A stretch of DNA of 64,000 bases from NCBI GenBank assembly GCA_001600055.1, contig BCIV01000003.1:1059162-1123161 (forward strand), written 5' to 3'. The DNA is from Filobasidium wieringae (taxonomy: Eukaryota; Basidiomycota; Tremellomycetes; Filobasidiales; Filobasidiaceae). Made by a program: the position numbers and the translations under genes. Position 1 is the first letter of the stretch, and each line of letters starts with the position of its first letter. The notes below the pieces were generated by a model. It did no database searches. It was not told where the DNA came from and saw nothing but the letters and a program-made list of their open reading frames with translations. Of this stretch, positions 23,169-36,087 are shown piece after piece.

Positions 23169-23438
23169 TTTTGGTCCTGTAATATGGCACCCGAAGTTTG
23201 GCAGGGCGTATAGGTTTCTGAGCAAGTTGAAGGGGAGGGTAATACAGATAGGAAATTACGGAACTTGAAACATCGCATCTGCCAGCAAGCGCGAGTAGAA
23301 TCAGGTCAACGAGGATCATCAGGTTTCGATATTGATCATACCCTCCAATTGCTCAAGTCGTTCGTTCCTTAAGACTCCCGTCATTGACCGCAGCTAGCAG
23401 ATAATATCACTAGATACAGACGGATCTCTTGAGGTATC

Positions 23439-25186
23439 ATGTCGTTATTCGGACCACCTAAAGTATGTATTCAATAATAAAACAAGGCATATCTGACTCA
23501 GTACTGACACATTGAACTCGTGCAACTAGCCTGCAACGACTGGATTCAGTTTCGGTCAAGCTGCACCAACAACAGGGACCGCCCCTGCTCCTTCGTTTGG
23601 CGGAGGTCTATTCGGAAATGCTTCTCAAAATACCAACACTGCCAATCCTGCTCCTGCTACCGGTTCTTTGTTTGGGAATACTCAAACCCAGCCTCAACAA
23701 CAACAGCAGCAACAGACCGGTGGAGGATTGTTTGGACAGCCAGCTGCACAGCAGGGAGGGTTGTTCGGGTTAGGGCAAAGCTCAAGTGGGCAGCAGCAGC
23801 AACAGACGCAGCAGCCACAGCAGTCTTCCGGAGGGTTGTTTGGAAATACCTCGACGACAGGTACCTTTTCAGGGTTTGGAACGAATAAACCCACATCTTC
23901 ATTCGGATTCGGAAATCAATCTACAACCGCCGCTCCTTCGTTTGGATTAGGACAGTCTACTCAGCAGCAACAGCAACAACCTCAATTACAACAGTCACAG
24001 TTCCAGCAACAGCAACAAATGCAGCAACAGCAGCAACAGCAATTACCACCTTGGTCGAGCGGGTCTGGAATTCAGTTGGAATCGGTCTTTCAAGTGGATA
24101 TTCCAGCTGATATGCTGTTTGAGGATATCGAAAAGAAATTCCCCGATACGGCTAAGGCCATCTTGATGATCGAGTGCGTAGTCTGCATGCACTGAGTCGG
24201 AATTGGATGCCTTACTGACTTGTCGCTGGGTGTATCGTAACAGGGAAGCGCTACAGAGAGAACGCAAAGTCAAAGAAAGCATTGATGTAAAAGAGCTAGG
24301 TCACAATCTGACCCGAGATCGAACAGACATCAACGTGTTATCATCTGTATGTGTCAGACCGATCCTACAATGCAAAAGCACACTCGCTCAGAAGAACTTT
24401 ATATTATAGGGCATGCAAGTACATCAACACGCGATCAAGGACCTACGACAAAGAGTAGATAGACTGAATCAGCAAGCAGAGGAGATTAATAACGTATGGC
24501 AGACTTGTGTTGACGTGCTCAAGACGGCACACGAAGGTAAAGCTTCGGGAGGTAGTATGATTCCCCAGCACGGAGCTTTCTACCGGGAGTGAGTGGGATC
24601 TGAGTTTTAGGTCTGGATGACAGCTCATAGCGTGTTTTCGGTAGCTTCTTCAAGAAATTGGCCGAGCAGATGAAAGTCCAGATGGATCAGTATAGACGGA
24701 CTGTAGAGGTTCGAGGTGTTTCGTGGTCGTTACAGTTCTGCAGCCGACTAACCTGTTCTCCAACAGCAAATCGAAAGGCAACTCGTCGGTCTTGGTAAAG
24801 CCTCCAATATACCAACCCCTCAAGGTAAGTGATCCCACTTATCCAGTAGTACGTGCTTTCTGACGTCCCAAATACTCTAGCTGTTGCACAAACGGTATCG
24901 AACAATCAAAACACGATTATGGGTTTGGCAAGCGATATGTCCGGATTAGAGGAACGAATCAGGGTTCTTTCGGATGAATACCGGTAAGCCTTAATACATT
25001 CGAATGAGGGCGAGTACTGACTTTGACGTTCAATAACACAGCCAAGTATATCGATCAAAGATGAACACGGTTGTAGATCCGTTCGTCATTGCTAGGGCTG
25101 AGGCGGGCGAACCTCCCTTAGGATATAGCGGGAAACGAGGCGAGCGCGGGCTGAATGACGATCTTGGCGGGCTAAAGATGGGTTGA
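23439..25186 (+). CDS. NUP49: FG-repeat nucleoporin Nup49/Nup58
   Basis: The ATG at 23439 (MSLFGPPK) is followed by a first intron, then GLFG/FG repeats: SFGGGLFGNA, SLFGNTQTQP, GGLFGLGQSS and SFGFGNQSTT. Gln runs follow, encoded by imperfect CAG/CAA repeats at about 23690-23720 and 24000-24045. The C-terminal half is coiled coil, with REALQRERKVKESIDVKELG, FFKKLAEQMKVQMDQYRRTV and a final MGLASDMSGLEERIRVLSDE, the order seen in the p58/Nup49 subunit of the central Nsp1(p62)-Nup57(p54)-Nup49(p58) channel complex. The product forms part of the nuclear pore permeability barrier. The stop is at 25184-25186. Nup54/57 was considered, but the C-terminal wording is closer to Nup58. Confidence 0.85.
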
Positions 25187-26093
25187 ATGGGGTTGTCAGA
25201 TTGTGATTGTATAGATCTTGATTAACCGCATACTATGTTCAGACCTAAAGATGTGGTTTACTAATCTTCCTCTTCAAAACGTTATCATTCACGACCACGA
25301 CGACAAGAACAACAACAACGAAGAAGGGAGCTGTTGGGGAGTAAGTTTCCATTCACGCGATGGACTTTTGTCCGGTTCAATAATGTCAAGAGATAGTAGA
25401 CGGTGAGGAACCAAACAGTGTCTTCCGTGACTTCTGCCAAACTATCGGTAAAAGTATGATGGCTGAGTACAAGGACCCATTCATCTTCTCACAGGGGGAT
25501 ATCTCTTTTGCCTGCTTGATTGACCAGAAAGCCATGAAGCCTCCTTCTGCTCATGAGCTAGCAGAGGCTAGAACGCGAGTTGGCGTGGCGGCCAGAAAGT
25601 GTGCTATGGCGACAGGTGAAGATGCTACGAAACCGTAGCAAGCGGCGAGAGTCGGACATAAAAGCAAATCCAGTGCATTGCCCAACCGTCAACCAGATGA
25701 TGACTATAATTGGCTTCACAGGAGACGCACGGTGTCAGTGCAGGAGAAGTCGGAAGGGTGGCAAAAGCGTACCGAGGCCGAGCTTTCCTGAGCTTGAGGC
25801 ATTGCTCCTAATCTCAGGCCTCGTGCCATGGTCTTTAAGTCACAGGCGAAACAAAGTATTCACAAATGAGTACAGTAGTTAGCTGTTCAAACAGCCGAGA
25901 AAATCAGGAACTGTAAAGCGATTGCTCCTACGCCATATCAACTCCAGTTATGTAATCGTCTCCAGCAACAGCTGGTATGAAATTCTCAGATAGCTTCCAG
26001 ACACTATCCCTCAGGGTAGCTGCTTCTTGATATTAAGCAATGATACAGTTGAAGACAGGAGCTACGAAACCTTTAGCAGTTGATAAGAGAGAT
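25187..26093. other. Long intergenic stretch with only a weak ORF
   Basis: About 900 bp between NUP49 and the YjbQ-type gene. The only coding-like frame is the weak one listed at 25456-25791; the remainder shows nothing recognisable. Confidence 0.35.
25456..25791 (+). CDS. Weak hypothetical ORF, needs an intron to bypass an in-frame stop
   Basis: The frame opens with MMAEYKDPFIFSQGDISFAC and meets a TAG at 25636. The same frame then stays open as QAARVGHKSKSSALPNRQPD until 25791. A 60-nt intron (25579-25638, GTTGGC donor, CGTAG acceptor) would remove the stop and keep phase, giving about 91 residues. No family is recognised, and the frame could instead be a relic or chance. Confidence 0.25.
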
Positions 26094-26885
26094 TTACATG
26101 ATCGTAGCTACGATCGTCCTGGTATGTGACATATGCCTGAATTCCGTCAGGTAAATTCCTAATCACGGGATCCCCCATCAGAACGCGCATGCACAAGGAC
26201 TACGAATTTCGATTCGACTGACCTTGCCATGTACCCAAAGCCATCTTTCCGTTAGTAATAGGGATAGTGACAGATGATCCGACGATAGTGGCCTTGGTAT
26301 GGGATACGGAATCGCTAAGATACCATAGTCGATCAGGATCTATCTCGACAGAAGAAAGAGGGGAAGATGGCTTACTCGGGACCTTCGTCTGTGTGTTTCC
26401 AGGGGAGGGATTCGGGTACAATGGTGTCAAGCCTGAAAGAAAAGACTACTGTCAACTCAGGACCGTTGCGAGATGCGGTGTAGACTTACGCCATGTCCAT
26501 GTCTATAGTGTTATCGAGGGAAAGGTTGAGCAAGATCCCAATTGGAAAAGGTTATCAGAACCCACCTTTTCTTACATCTAAGAACGATAAGGGTATATAT
26601 CAGCCCGAATGTACCTTCTACCCCACAAGCCCAGCCGCAAACTCACCCGAATCGTAATTCTCATTGATTGTCAATCCCGCACTAGTATGCTTGATGAACA
26701 GATGCAGCAGCCCCATCTTCGTTTGAGAAAGTCCTTCTTTGATTTGTTGCTCCACTTCCCGGGTTACGAGGTGGCAACCTTTGGATTGTCTTGAGAGAGT
26801 GCTGTCCGCAAGGAATGTAAGATATGTCATTGATTACGACTCAGGGTGTTCAGGTTGATGCTTACAAGGTTTTTTGCCAGACCAT
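26094..26885 (-). CDS. YjbQ/UPF0047 family protein, six-exon structure with 13-nt microexon
   Basis: Exons 26885-26866, 26801-26647, 26502-26490, 26432-26376, 26314-26223 and 26158-26094 join in frame to 133 residues, the usual size for this family. The product reads MVWQKTFTLSRQSKGCHLVT at the N-terminus, then LLHLFIKHTSAGLTINENYD, the invariant EGPDDSVSHTKA region and GKMALGTWQGIYLTEFRHM. Conserved histidines (KHTSAG, KHTDEGP, SHTKA, EFRH) are present. Bacterial YjbQ has weak thiamine-phosphate synthase activity; the eukaryotic function is not established. The third exon is only 13 nt (ACATGGACATGGC) and supplies DMDMA, a conserved part of the fold. An apparent upstream ATG in the second exon is not the start. 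Confidence 0.9.
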
Positions 26886-27409
26886 ATTGCTATACTATGC
26901 TAAGCTTTTTGATGTGTCTCGTAGGCGGGTTAGTGGTTCTTAGGTTGAGTGATCTTAATGGCTTAAGAGAGCTTCGGCCTACGAAATTTAGATGTTATTG
27001 GCAGTGACGAATCAAGGATGATATCATGTTCGAAATCAGAGCTGAGTCTTCTCGTTCACCGGTATTGCCCAATTTCTTGTGACCTTTAAATCGACCGAGG
27101 ATATCTAGCATGGTTCCTTCCAATCAGACCTATCCCATGTCCCATGTTATTGCCATAGGGGATTGAGCCAGCAGAATAAGGGTCTCGGCCCCTATTTGAG
27201 AACAAGGTCCTCGGGCCCCATCTGACGATTCTGCGTAAAACCGCTATGTCGAAGCGCGGAAATGATGACGCGTCCGATCGAGAGATCGACATTCGCTGGG
27301 ATTTATAACACGACTGACACGAATGGACCTCAACTCATACCTATATTGATTGACTTACTAACCTAACAACAAAGCCACACGTCCAAACGCATCCACACAT
27401 ACACACACA
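26886..27409. promoter_or_regulatory. Divergent promoter region YjbQ-type gene / Ohr
   Basis: 524 bp between divergent starts. The side next to the peroxidase gene ends in an AC-rich, purine-poor leader (ACACATACACACACA just before the ATG), a common feature of well-expressed basidiomycete genes. Confidence 0.4.
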
Positions 27410-28130
27410 ATGTCTGCCTTCCTCGCACGAAACGTTCTCGCCGGGTCTCGTACCGCTTCCCGATCGGTCGCTCAGGTCGCCGTCCGTGGAATGAAGAACA
27501 AGCCTATCTTCACTGCCAACACCACCGTCAAGGGTGCTCGACAGGGATCCATCGTAGGAGGCAAGCTCTATGAATTGCCGAACCAAGTGGATTGGTTGCT
27601 AACCAAAAAGCTGTGACCTTTGCTGTGCTTTGTGCGTAGAGAACCTCGACTTGAAGCTCTCTACCTCCAAGATCCTCGGAAAGCCTAATGACGGAAAGAC
27701 CAACCCCGAGGAGATGTTCGCCGGTGGATACGCTGGTTCGTCCTAACTCCAGTTCCCTTCATTCTCTTGCTTACCTGCCCCTCTGACTTCTACAGCCTGT
27801 TTCGCTTCCGCCTGTAACGCCGTCGCTATGCAGAAGGGTATAACCCTCCCTGAAGACCTTGTCGTCGAATCTAGCGTAGCTCTTTGCGGAGACATGAAGA
27901 AGCTCGACATGTTCCTCGAGGTCGAGATGAAGATCAAGACGCCCAAGGATATCGAGAAGAGCAAGATGGAGGAGATCGTCAAGCAGGCCGAGGAGGTTTG
28001 TCCTTACTCCAGGGTGAGTTAAATGCGATACCGGGAAAACGTACTTTATGAGGAAGATACTGATGGGCTGAATTTGACTCGCCTTCAGGCTGTTCGTGGA
28101 AACATCGATGTCACCGTTACCGTTGTCTAA
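27410..28130 (+). CDS. Ohr/OsmC-family organic hydroperoxide reductase, mitochondrial type
   Basis: Four exons (27410-27560, 27640-27735, 27796-28013, 28089-28130) encode 168 residues. The N-terminus (MSAFLARNVLAGSRTASRSV) looks like a mitochondrial presequence. The mature part has the Ohr order: KPIFTANTTVKGARQGSIVG, ENLDLKLS, PEEMFAGGYAACFASACNAV with the peroxidatic-type Cys, ESSVALCGD, and EEVCPYSRAVRGNIDV with the second redox Cys. Ohr proteins reduce organic and fatty-acid hydroperoxides using lipoylated partners in bacteria; a mitochondrial location would suit that. Intron 1 appears to use a GC donor (GGAG|GCAAGC). No GT donor keeps the frame open. Confidence 0.9.
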
Positions 28131-28363
28131 ACGCTTCTACCCTCATTAAGATCGAATGGAAGAAAATCGATAATGTATCTAGAACACGAAAACCCAGAAT
28201 GTCGAAATTGAACTGAAACGTAGACATATGAATATCTATGACAACTACTACACAGACGGTCGCTATCTCTCGCCTCCCTCTGACGAGTCATCTCATAAAT
28301 AAGTCGAGCTCGACTAGGGTACACTTGGAGATGCGTGGAACACCTCCCTCCGCCCATAACCCG

Positions 28364-28854
28364 TTACTGGTAAGGAGCAGCAAGCCCTGCTAACGGCCTC
28401 GGCACACCTGTACCCGAATCACATAAGCAATCCTGAGATAGAACCCATACCAGGCCATGCTTACCCCCTCTCCTTCCGAACACACCTCTTCCCAATGCTC
28501 CCCAACCTGGACAGTCCATCCCCATATCCTGCATCCTACTAGCCTGGAAAGCCATGGTCGATTGAGGGATTCCTTGACTGGTTTGAAAGGGGTTCATGAA
28601 AGGGAACGAAGGATAGTTTATGGCGTCGGAATATAAACCCCCGTACGGTTTTTGGTACCTCTACGCAAAGAAACGCAGAGAATACGGTTTGTAGAGAAGT
28701 AAATCGATGAGTTGAGAGTGAAATCGACCTGTTAATTACTTACCCCGTACGAACCGAATCCGACATGTCCAGGTCGCTCGAGCCAAGGCCAGGTCATCAG
28801 GATCGTACCGGCCGGACCGGGATTATACATTCCTCTCTGTGGCGGAAAGTTCAT
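28364..28854 (-). CDS. Small Pro/Gly/Tyr-rich hypothetical protein
   Basis: The ATG at 28854 starts MNFPPQRGMYNPGPAGTILM, continuing to GHVGFGSYG. A GTAAGT intron (about 28741 to 28655) joins to RYQKPYGGLYSDAINYPSFP and MNPFQTSQGIPQST. A second possible intron (GTAAGC...GGTACAG) near 28465-28408 would leave a Gly-rich end (GALGRGVFGRRGG plus VPRPLAGLAAPYQ). Without it the frame is also open to the stop at 28364. About 110-130 residues, no recognised domain. Its 3' end faces the peroxidase gene. Confidence 0.45.
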
Positions 28855-29365
28855 GATCAGGTACTATCGGCCGTTCTATGATGTTGGTCGATTGGCTGAG
28901 CCTAGACGCTAGATTCGTACGTGCTGTATGAATCTCGGATCTCGGGAGATATATGTGTGATCTGTTACATGTGTACAGCTATCCCTTTGATCGACCATAT
29001 CTCAAGACGCGGAAGCGAATAAACACGCGTTTCAGCGCTCGCGCTCGTTCTGGTCTTAGATTTTACAGTGAAGCGACCTTTCCAGATTATGTATTGAGAC
29101 AATCGAGACTCAGATCGTGAGGATGTCTACAGGTCTCGTTCTTTGCCATAATAAACTATAACCTCTAATTCTGACAAGCGAGAGGCAGCAGAACAGCGGA
29201 TAGTTCCAGTGAATCGATACGAAACATTTCCATTTTCCTTTGTCGTTCATTAATTCTAAGTACATTGTGGTAGCTACGATCCAGAACTCGATTCTTTGCC
29301 TATACAGATACTTGTAGACCGCGCGGTTTATTATCGGAGCGATCGCCCTTCGATAAACCGCGTCA
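28855..29365. other. Intergenic, no gene seen
   Basis: 511 bp between the small Pro/Gly-rich gene and the 3' end of HFD1. A minus-strand frame at 29110-29406 is probably downstream read-through of the HFD1 frame. Confidence 0.35.
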
Positions 29366-31767
29366 TCACTTCCTAGCCCTATAAGCAAGGATGACTGCAA
29401 CTCCAAACAAGATCGTCATAATCTTCTTGAACGTCTTTCCTCTACCTAGGCGTCGCGCTTCTGCCTCGACTGAAGCGGATCGAGAGAAGGATAGTTTGTG
29501 ACCGATGATCAGCCCGAGGAGCTTGTTACCCCACGCAGGGGCACTGGGGTATCGGAGTTTCATCAGGAGCTCGGTGCTGTTGTTCGAAAGTGCCGGTCGG
29601 TCATAGGCCTAGTGACATTGGTCGAAATGAGACTCACTTGAATGGAACATCAATCAATGCTGGTTCATATCGGATTCAGACGTTAGGCACGGTTCAACGA
29701 AACTTAGTATCCTCTATCTAAGCTCACCTCGTCGATGGCTAAACGTCTCGAACGCAGCCTTTCCATGTCCGCTTCCCCCTGTTTGACCACACATAATCAG
29801 ATAAACTACAGGTCATCATCAGAATGGTTTACTCACAACCACTATGACCAACTCCACCGAATGGCAGGCTTCTCTGGATGGTTTGGATACTGATATCGTT
29901 CCAGCAAGCTCCTCCACTCAGAGTGTGATCGATGACTGATAGGATGGATGAGACATCAGACAAACGCGATGGAGTAACGTCGACAACCGCGCCTACCATA
30001 ATCAAACTCCTTCCTATGAGAAGCGAAAACGTATAGGGCCAAAGGATTGGGTCTAGCATTGACGTAATTGATAGCAGCATCAATATCCTAGTCCAATAAA
30101 AGTCAGCTCCAATTGCGACCCAATGAAGACACGAGCGAACTCACCTTGACAGGAACGATAGGCAAGATCGGTCCAAAGATCTCCTCCTTCATCCACCCCG
30201 CCTCACTATCCTCCCCCTTCATCCTGATACAAGTCAACCCGATCTTTCTCTTACCCGCATCCGTCTGACCTCCAACGATCTGGTGCCCATTGGATTTAGC
30301 TTGATCGATGAACTTGTTTATCCTGTTGTAGGCGGGTTCGTGAATCATCTGGGAGAGGTGGGGAGAGTCGGTGGCGGAGTTGTTAGGGTAGAATTCTTCA
30401 AGACTGGGTCGAGCAGGGGATCAGCGAGATTGATCGTTTGGAATAGTTGACGTCGAAGAGGGGACTCACACTTCCGCGCACACCTTCATGAGTTCGTCGA
30501 CCATATCGCTCGGACAAAGGATATAATCCGCATTAGCTGATGAATTGGAGACGCAATCAGCCTGATTATCTTGGTCAGCCTTTTCAATGAAGCGATATCG
30601 CTTACTGCACATCTGTCCAGTTCCCAAAGCCTTGATACTCAAGATCCTCCTCGCAGAGACCTTCAAGTTGGCCGACCGGGTGATGATAACCGGAGATTTC
30701 CCTCCGAGCTGTTCCAAGCCACCCCTCAGCATGGCCTAGCCGAAACGGACAAGATGATAGAGAAGGAAAAGCTAACCTCAAGGGTACAGGGTACTAATCG
30801 TTTTGCACAAGATTCCGCTACGATCCGTCCGATGTGAGTCGATCCGGTGAAGAAAACATGACCCCAATCCAACCCGAGGAGAGCGGAAGAGCTGTCCACT
30901 GCTCCGAGGACAACATGATGAGTCTCGTTATCCAGATACTTGTGCACTAGTTGACTGAGGAGGAGGGAACTGTGTTTGGAATGCTCCGATGGCTATGGGG
31001 TAAGGTTTTTTTTGTTAAGTAAGTGGAGTAGATGTCTGAGTACAGACAGACTTGCTTTGATGACGATTGGGCAGCCTGCAGCAATGGCCCCGATGAGGGG
31101 TCCAAAGTTTAGGTAGAAAGGATAGTTCTATCGTTCCGGAGGGTGTTTAATGATCTGAAAGCGAAATAACAGGTACTCAAAACTCACCCAAGGCCCGATA
31201 GCCTGTAGCCACAGAAGGGGTAGGGTCGGATCAGTTGAACCCAGCTTGAAGATCATCTGCGTTACTCACAAGGACCACACCCTTGGGTTGTTTCTTCACT
31301 CTCGGATCTATACCAACAAAGATTCAGTCAAACATTACTTCAGCCTTCCTCGGAACAATACGTACTATTGGTCTTGAAAGCCAAGATCGTATCTCTCCCA
31401 TTATGCTCTTCCTTCATCCACTCCTTCAACCTCTTCACAGCCAGATCCGCCTCCCTAACAGAAGTCCAAACCTCTCCGAAATTCGTCTCCGCATCACTCC
31501 GACCTAGATCGGCGTGGACGGCATCACAAATGAGCTTAGCGTTATCCTGGATCAGGTAGCCGACTTGTTTGAGGTAATGCATCCTGTAAGCGTAAGGGCG
31601 ACATTTCTGTTCGAGATGGATCTTGTGGAGGTTGTCTCGGAGCTGAAGATATGTTCGGGTCAGTCGATGGGATTCAAGATACTCTAAGACGGCATTGTTC
31701 TTACAGCAGGTATCTGGTCCACCGGGTAATCGGTATAGGTATCGAAATGTTGTTGGCTGAGCGACAT
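29366..31767 (-). CDS. HFD1: Fatty aldehyde dehydrogenase Hfd1 (ALDH3 family)
   Basis: The ATG at 31767 (MSLSQQHFDTYTDYP) is followed by about eight exons. ALDH3 landmarks appear in order: [67 protein letters not shown] with the general-base Glu, ALGTGQMC with the catalytic Cys followed after an intron by TNADYIL, EEIFGPILPIVPVK, GGACWNDISIQTIQRSLPFG and GGVGHSG. The C-terminus ends in a hydrophobic tail (MTILFGVAVILAYRARK), as in yeast Hfd1, which anchors in ER, lipid droplet and mitochondrial membranes. Hfd1 oxidises long-chain aldehydes from sphingoid-base breakdown (hexadecenal, 2-hydroxyhexadecanal). The next upstream gene is MPO1, which acts on the product of that branch. Confidence 0.92.
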
Positions 31768-32156
31768 GGTGTAGGATGTTGGTTATAGGTTTCAGGATTC
31801 TTCAAGAAGACTGTAGTAGGTAGTAGGTAATAGGTATCAGTGTATCCAGTGATTTATAGGGGTTAAAAATCAATTGATCGAGTCCAAGCTTTTATAAATC
31901 TCCGGTTCGACCTGACGATCATCATCTCTCTTACCCCGGTTATCTGGAGAAAGCGCCTCTCGGATCCAAATTTACATGCGGAACCAATTCGTTGGGATAG
32001 CAGGACCAACGAATGGCTCATCCCGTGACTTCTGTCCTGAGGTACATGGGACCTTGAACACATCTACCCTGGCTAAATATCTATCCGATCCGACTATCCT
32101 GGTGAAAGACCGCTATTCACTAACGACCACCTGGCTATAACATCCGCTGTATGAAA
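31768..32156. promoter_or_regulatory. HFD1 upstream region
   Basis: 389 bp between the MPO1 stop and the HFD1 start, with a GTAGTAGGTAGTAGGTAATAGG-like repetitive leader just before the HFD1 ATG. No gene seen. Confidence 0.35.
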
Positions 32157-33235
32157 TCACTGCAACTTCTTTCCCTTCTGCTTCAACCTCCTCGCCTTGT
32201 CCTGCTGAACACCTTCCTTGATCGATGCTTGTAATTTAGGATTGTCTATCATAGTCAAAAGAATCACAAGTCAGGTCGGGAGTTGGGAGATCAGTGCCGA
32301 CGAGGAAGAAGGGATGAACGTACAGTTGAAAACGATGAATAAGAACTCCAAATGACTGAAAAAGGGAGCCAAGACCAAGGCTACCATGGACGAATTGTGT
32401 CAGCCCTCCTCAATCCTCATCCTGGGTTATAACCTATGAGAAAATATGCTGAACTCACCTTGTAGCAGACTATCCAATAAAGCAGGTGCCCGACCTTCCG
32501 CAACCCCATGACCCAAAAACTGACTCAGCCAAGCAAAGACCTGAACCACTCCTGCCAATTTCAACGAAGACATCCCTTTCAAGAACCCCGGGAAAGAGCC
32601 GGTCGATCCGGGAGTTACGGTCAGGTAAGTCGTGGTAAGGTTCGAAACGATCGCTAAGGGGAGATAAGTGAACTATCCTCCTCCCCATTTGTGTATCAGC
32701 TCATCCCGGTCGCTGTAGAGATAGAGAGATTGGGAGAGACGTACGGCAGCGAAAGGTTCCAACATGAAATAATACCCTACATAAGCGGCGTTGAACCAAA
32801 CACCTAGGTTGTTTTGCCAGACCAACCCCGGTCCTATCTTGATCGGGTTCGCCGAGGACAGGGGGATATGAGATAACAGTAAGATCGTCGACCTATGATG
32901 AGGGAGCGCAGGGACGGTAAGTGTCCCATGAAACTGTTGAACGAAGCGAAAAAGCGAAGGAAAACGGACCAGAGAATAAGAGGGATGCACATCATGTGGA
33001 TCGCAATGTTAACAGGGTTGGAATGGTACGAAGCGTAGAAAGTCAACTACAAAGTGATCAAAATATCAGCTTTTGCCCTCTCTTTCCCATTTTTCCCTCG
33101 AGATTGGCAGAAAAACAAACGACTGACTTGTTTCTTCACGTTCAACCAGTCGGGGATTTGGGGGGTACCTTTACGTTCCATCTCTTCCTCTATGGACTCG
33201 TTCTTCAAGTCTGAAGGGGTTAGGAGTTGTGACAT
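32157..33235 (-). CDS. MPO1: Mpo1-type 2-hydroxy fatty acid dioxygenase (DUF962)
   Basis: The ATG at 33235 ([20 protein letters not shown]) is followed by several exons. The DUF962 signature is complete: [20 protein letters not shown] followed by [27 protein letters not shown], then [20 protein letters not shown] followed by [20 protein letters not shown]. Histidines in YHSNP, IHMM and GHGVAE correspond to the proposed Fe(II) ligands. Several hydrophobic helices and a Lys-rich C-terminus ([13 protein letters not shown]) suggest an ER membrane protein. Yeast Mpo1 shortens 2-hydroxypalmitic acid to pentadecanoic acid by alpha-oxidation in phytosphingosine catabolism. Confidence 0.9.
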
Positions 33236-33625
33236 GGTTTAGCTCGTAAGTGTGGTAGTGAGTGGGTAGCAGCGGGCGATAGGAGGAGAGGAGATTAGTA
33301 GATCTTTGTTAGAGACTTATAGATCGAAGGTTGTGAGTACATGAGTACATGCGACTTTTGAATGGGGAGAAATGAGAAATGACGAATTTCAACAATCTCG
33401 GTTACACAGAGTACGGGGCTCCGGTTACTTGCTATCACAAAGCTAATCTACACGTGTCAATAGATGTTCAAGAGTGAACCTCCACCTTCCCCTATATGAA
33501 CGTCGCCTCTGTTCTAATAATCTTGTTCCAAATTATCATCATCAGCCGTTCAATCACACATCAATCTCGCTCTCGTTCCCCTCCATACACATCGATTCGA
33601 TAGTCAGCAGCATCCCAATCTCATC
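33236..33625. promoter_or_regulatory. Divergent promoter region MPO1 / DIM1
   Basis: 390 bp between divergent starts; the DIM1 side is CT-rich. No other feature. Confidence 0.4.
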
Positions 33626-35113
<1,488 letters not shown>

Positions 35114-36087
35114 GATGTTCCTTGCACTGGTTGTACTTCTACATGTGTCTGTATTTTACATTCTGTTCCGGTGTATGTTGGATCTGCTAGCCATACATGC
35201 CGACACGTCCGACCGAAAGTGGAGGTCGCTCTGGGCTTATAATTCCGTCCTTCTTTTCCCAGGTCTAGCAATAATGAACGTCTCGCGTCTGTCATCCTCT
35301 TCACCACTACTAGAGTAGTGTTCTCACCGGTCAACAACTCGGCTGGCTTCCCTCCCATGGTACTTCAGAACCCTCCTTTCTCTCGGATCTCATTCTGGAT
35401 CGACCGTTTCGACAGACCAGACTCGCAAGTCCGAGTGATCGCTATCTTATGATCATCCGCCTCATATGGCTCAGTCACTTCTCCATGGCGGTCCGGTTCA
35501 ACCTATCATCGCTGGATGATCGTCCTCGTCACAGTGATCGAGTGTAGCGATCGTCCGGCGTTATTGCGGCCACTGATTGTCGTCGACTTGTTCGTACGCT
35601 TCTTCCTGTCAGACTTTTCCAGCGTCTAGCGTTGCCAAATGGATATACCCTACCTCAACGAACGATAACCCAGCAGAGCCGCCAGGGAGGGCAACTGGCT
35701 GTCTCAGATCGACCTGTGGATTCCTTCCGATCGATGTGATGGATATTGTCTCTAACTAGACTTGCGTAATCGGCAGACCAGGACTCAGCAGGCGTACACA
35801 TTCCTATCGGTGGGCGTTTATCAGTTCGAGTAGGTGTATACATGGCATGGATCCTATCGGATGTTCTGGCTATACAACGTTAACTGTCATTTGCGAGATG
35901 AGGAGGTACATCCGGACTCCGATTTCATGAGCACTGGTCGACCCAGTCTGGTTGCGAAATCTCCACTCGGGACACGGCGAACGAAGCGTATGACCGGTTC
36001 GATTTAGCTGGTGTCGTCCGACCGGCAATTGAGACTATATCACTGCCTATCGGGATGTCGCATCAAGGATCGGGTCCTCGTCCAGGT
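35114..36087. other. Long intergenic stretch, no gene recognised
   Basis: 974 bp between DIM1 and the NmrA-type gene. Open frames on both strands are short and motif-free. No tRNA-like or repeat structure was noticed. Confidence 0.4.
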
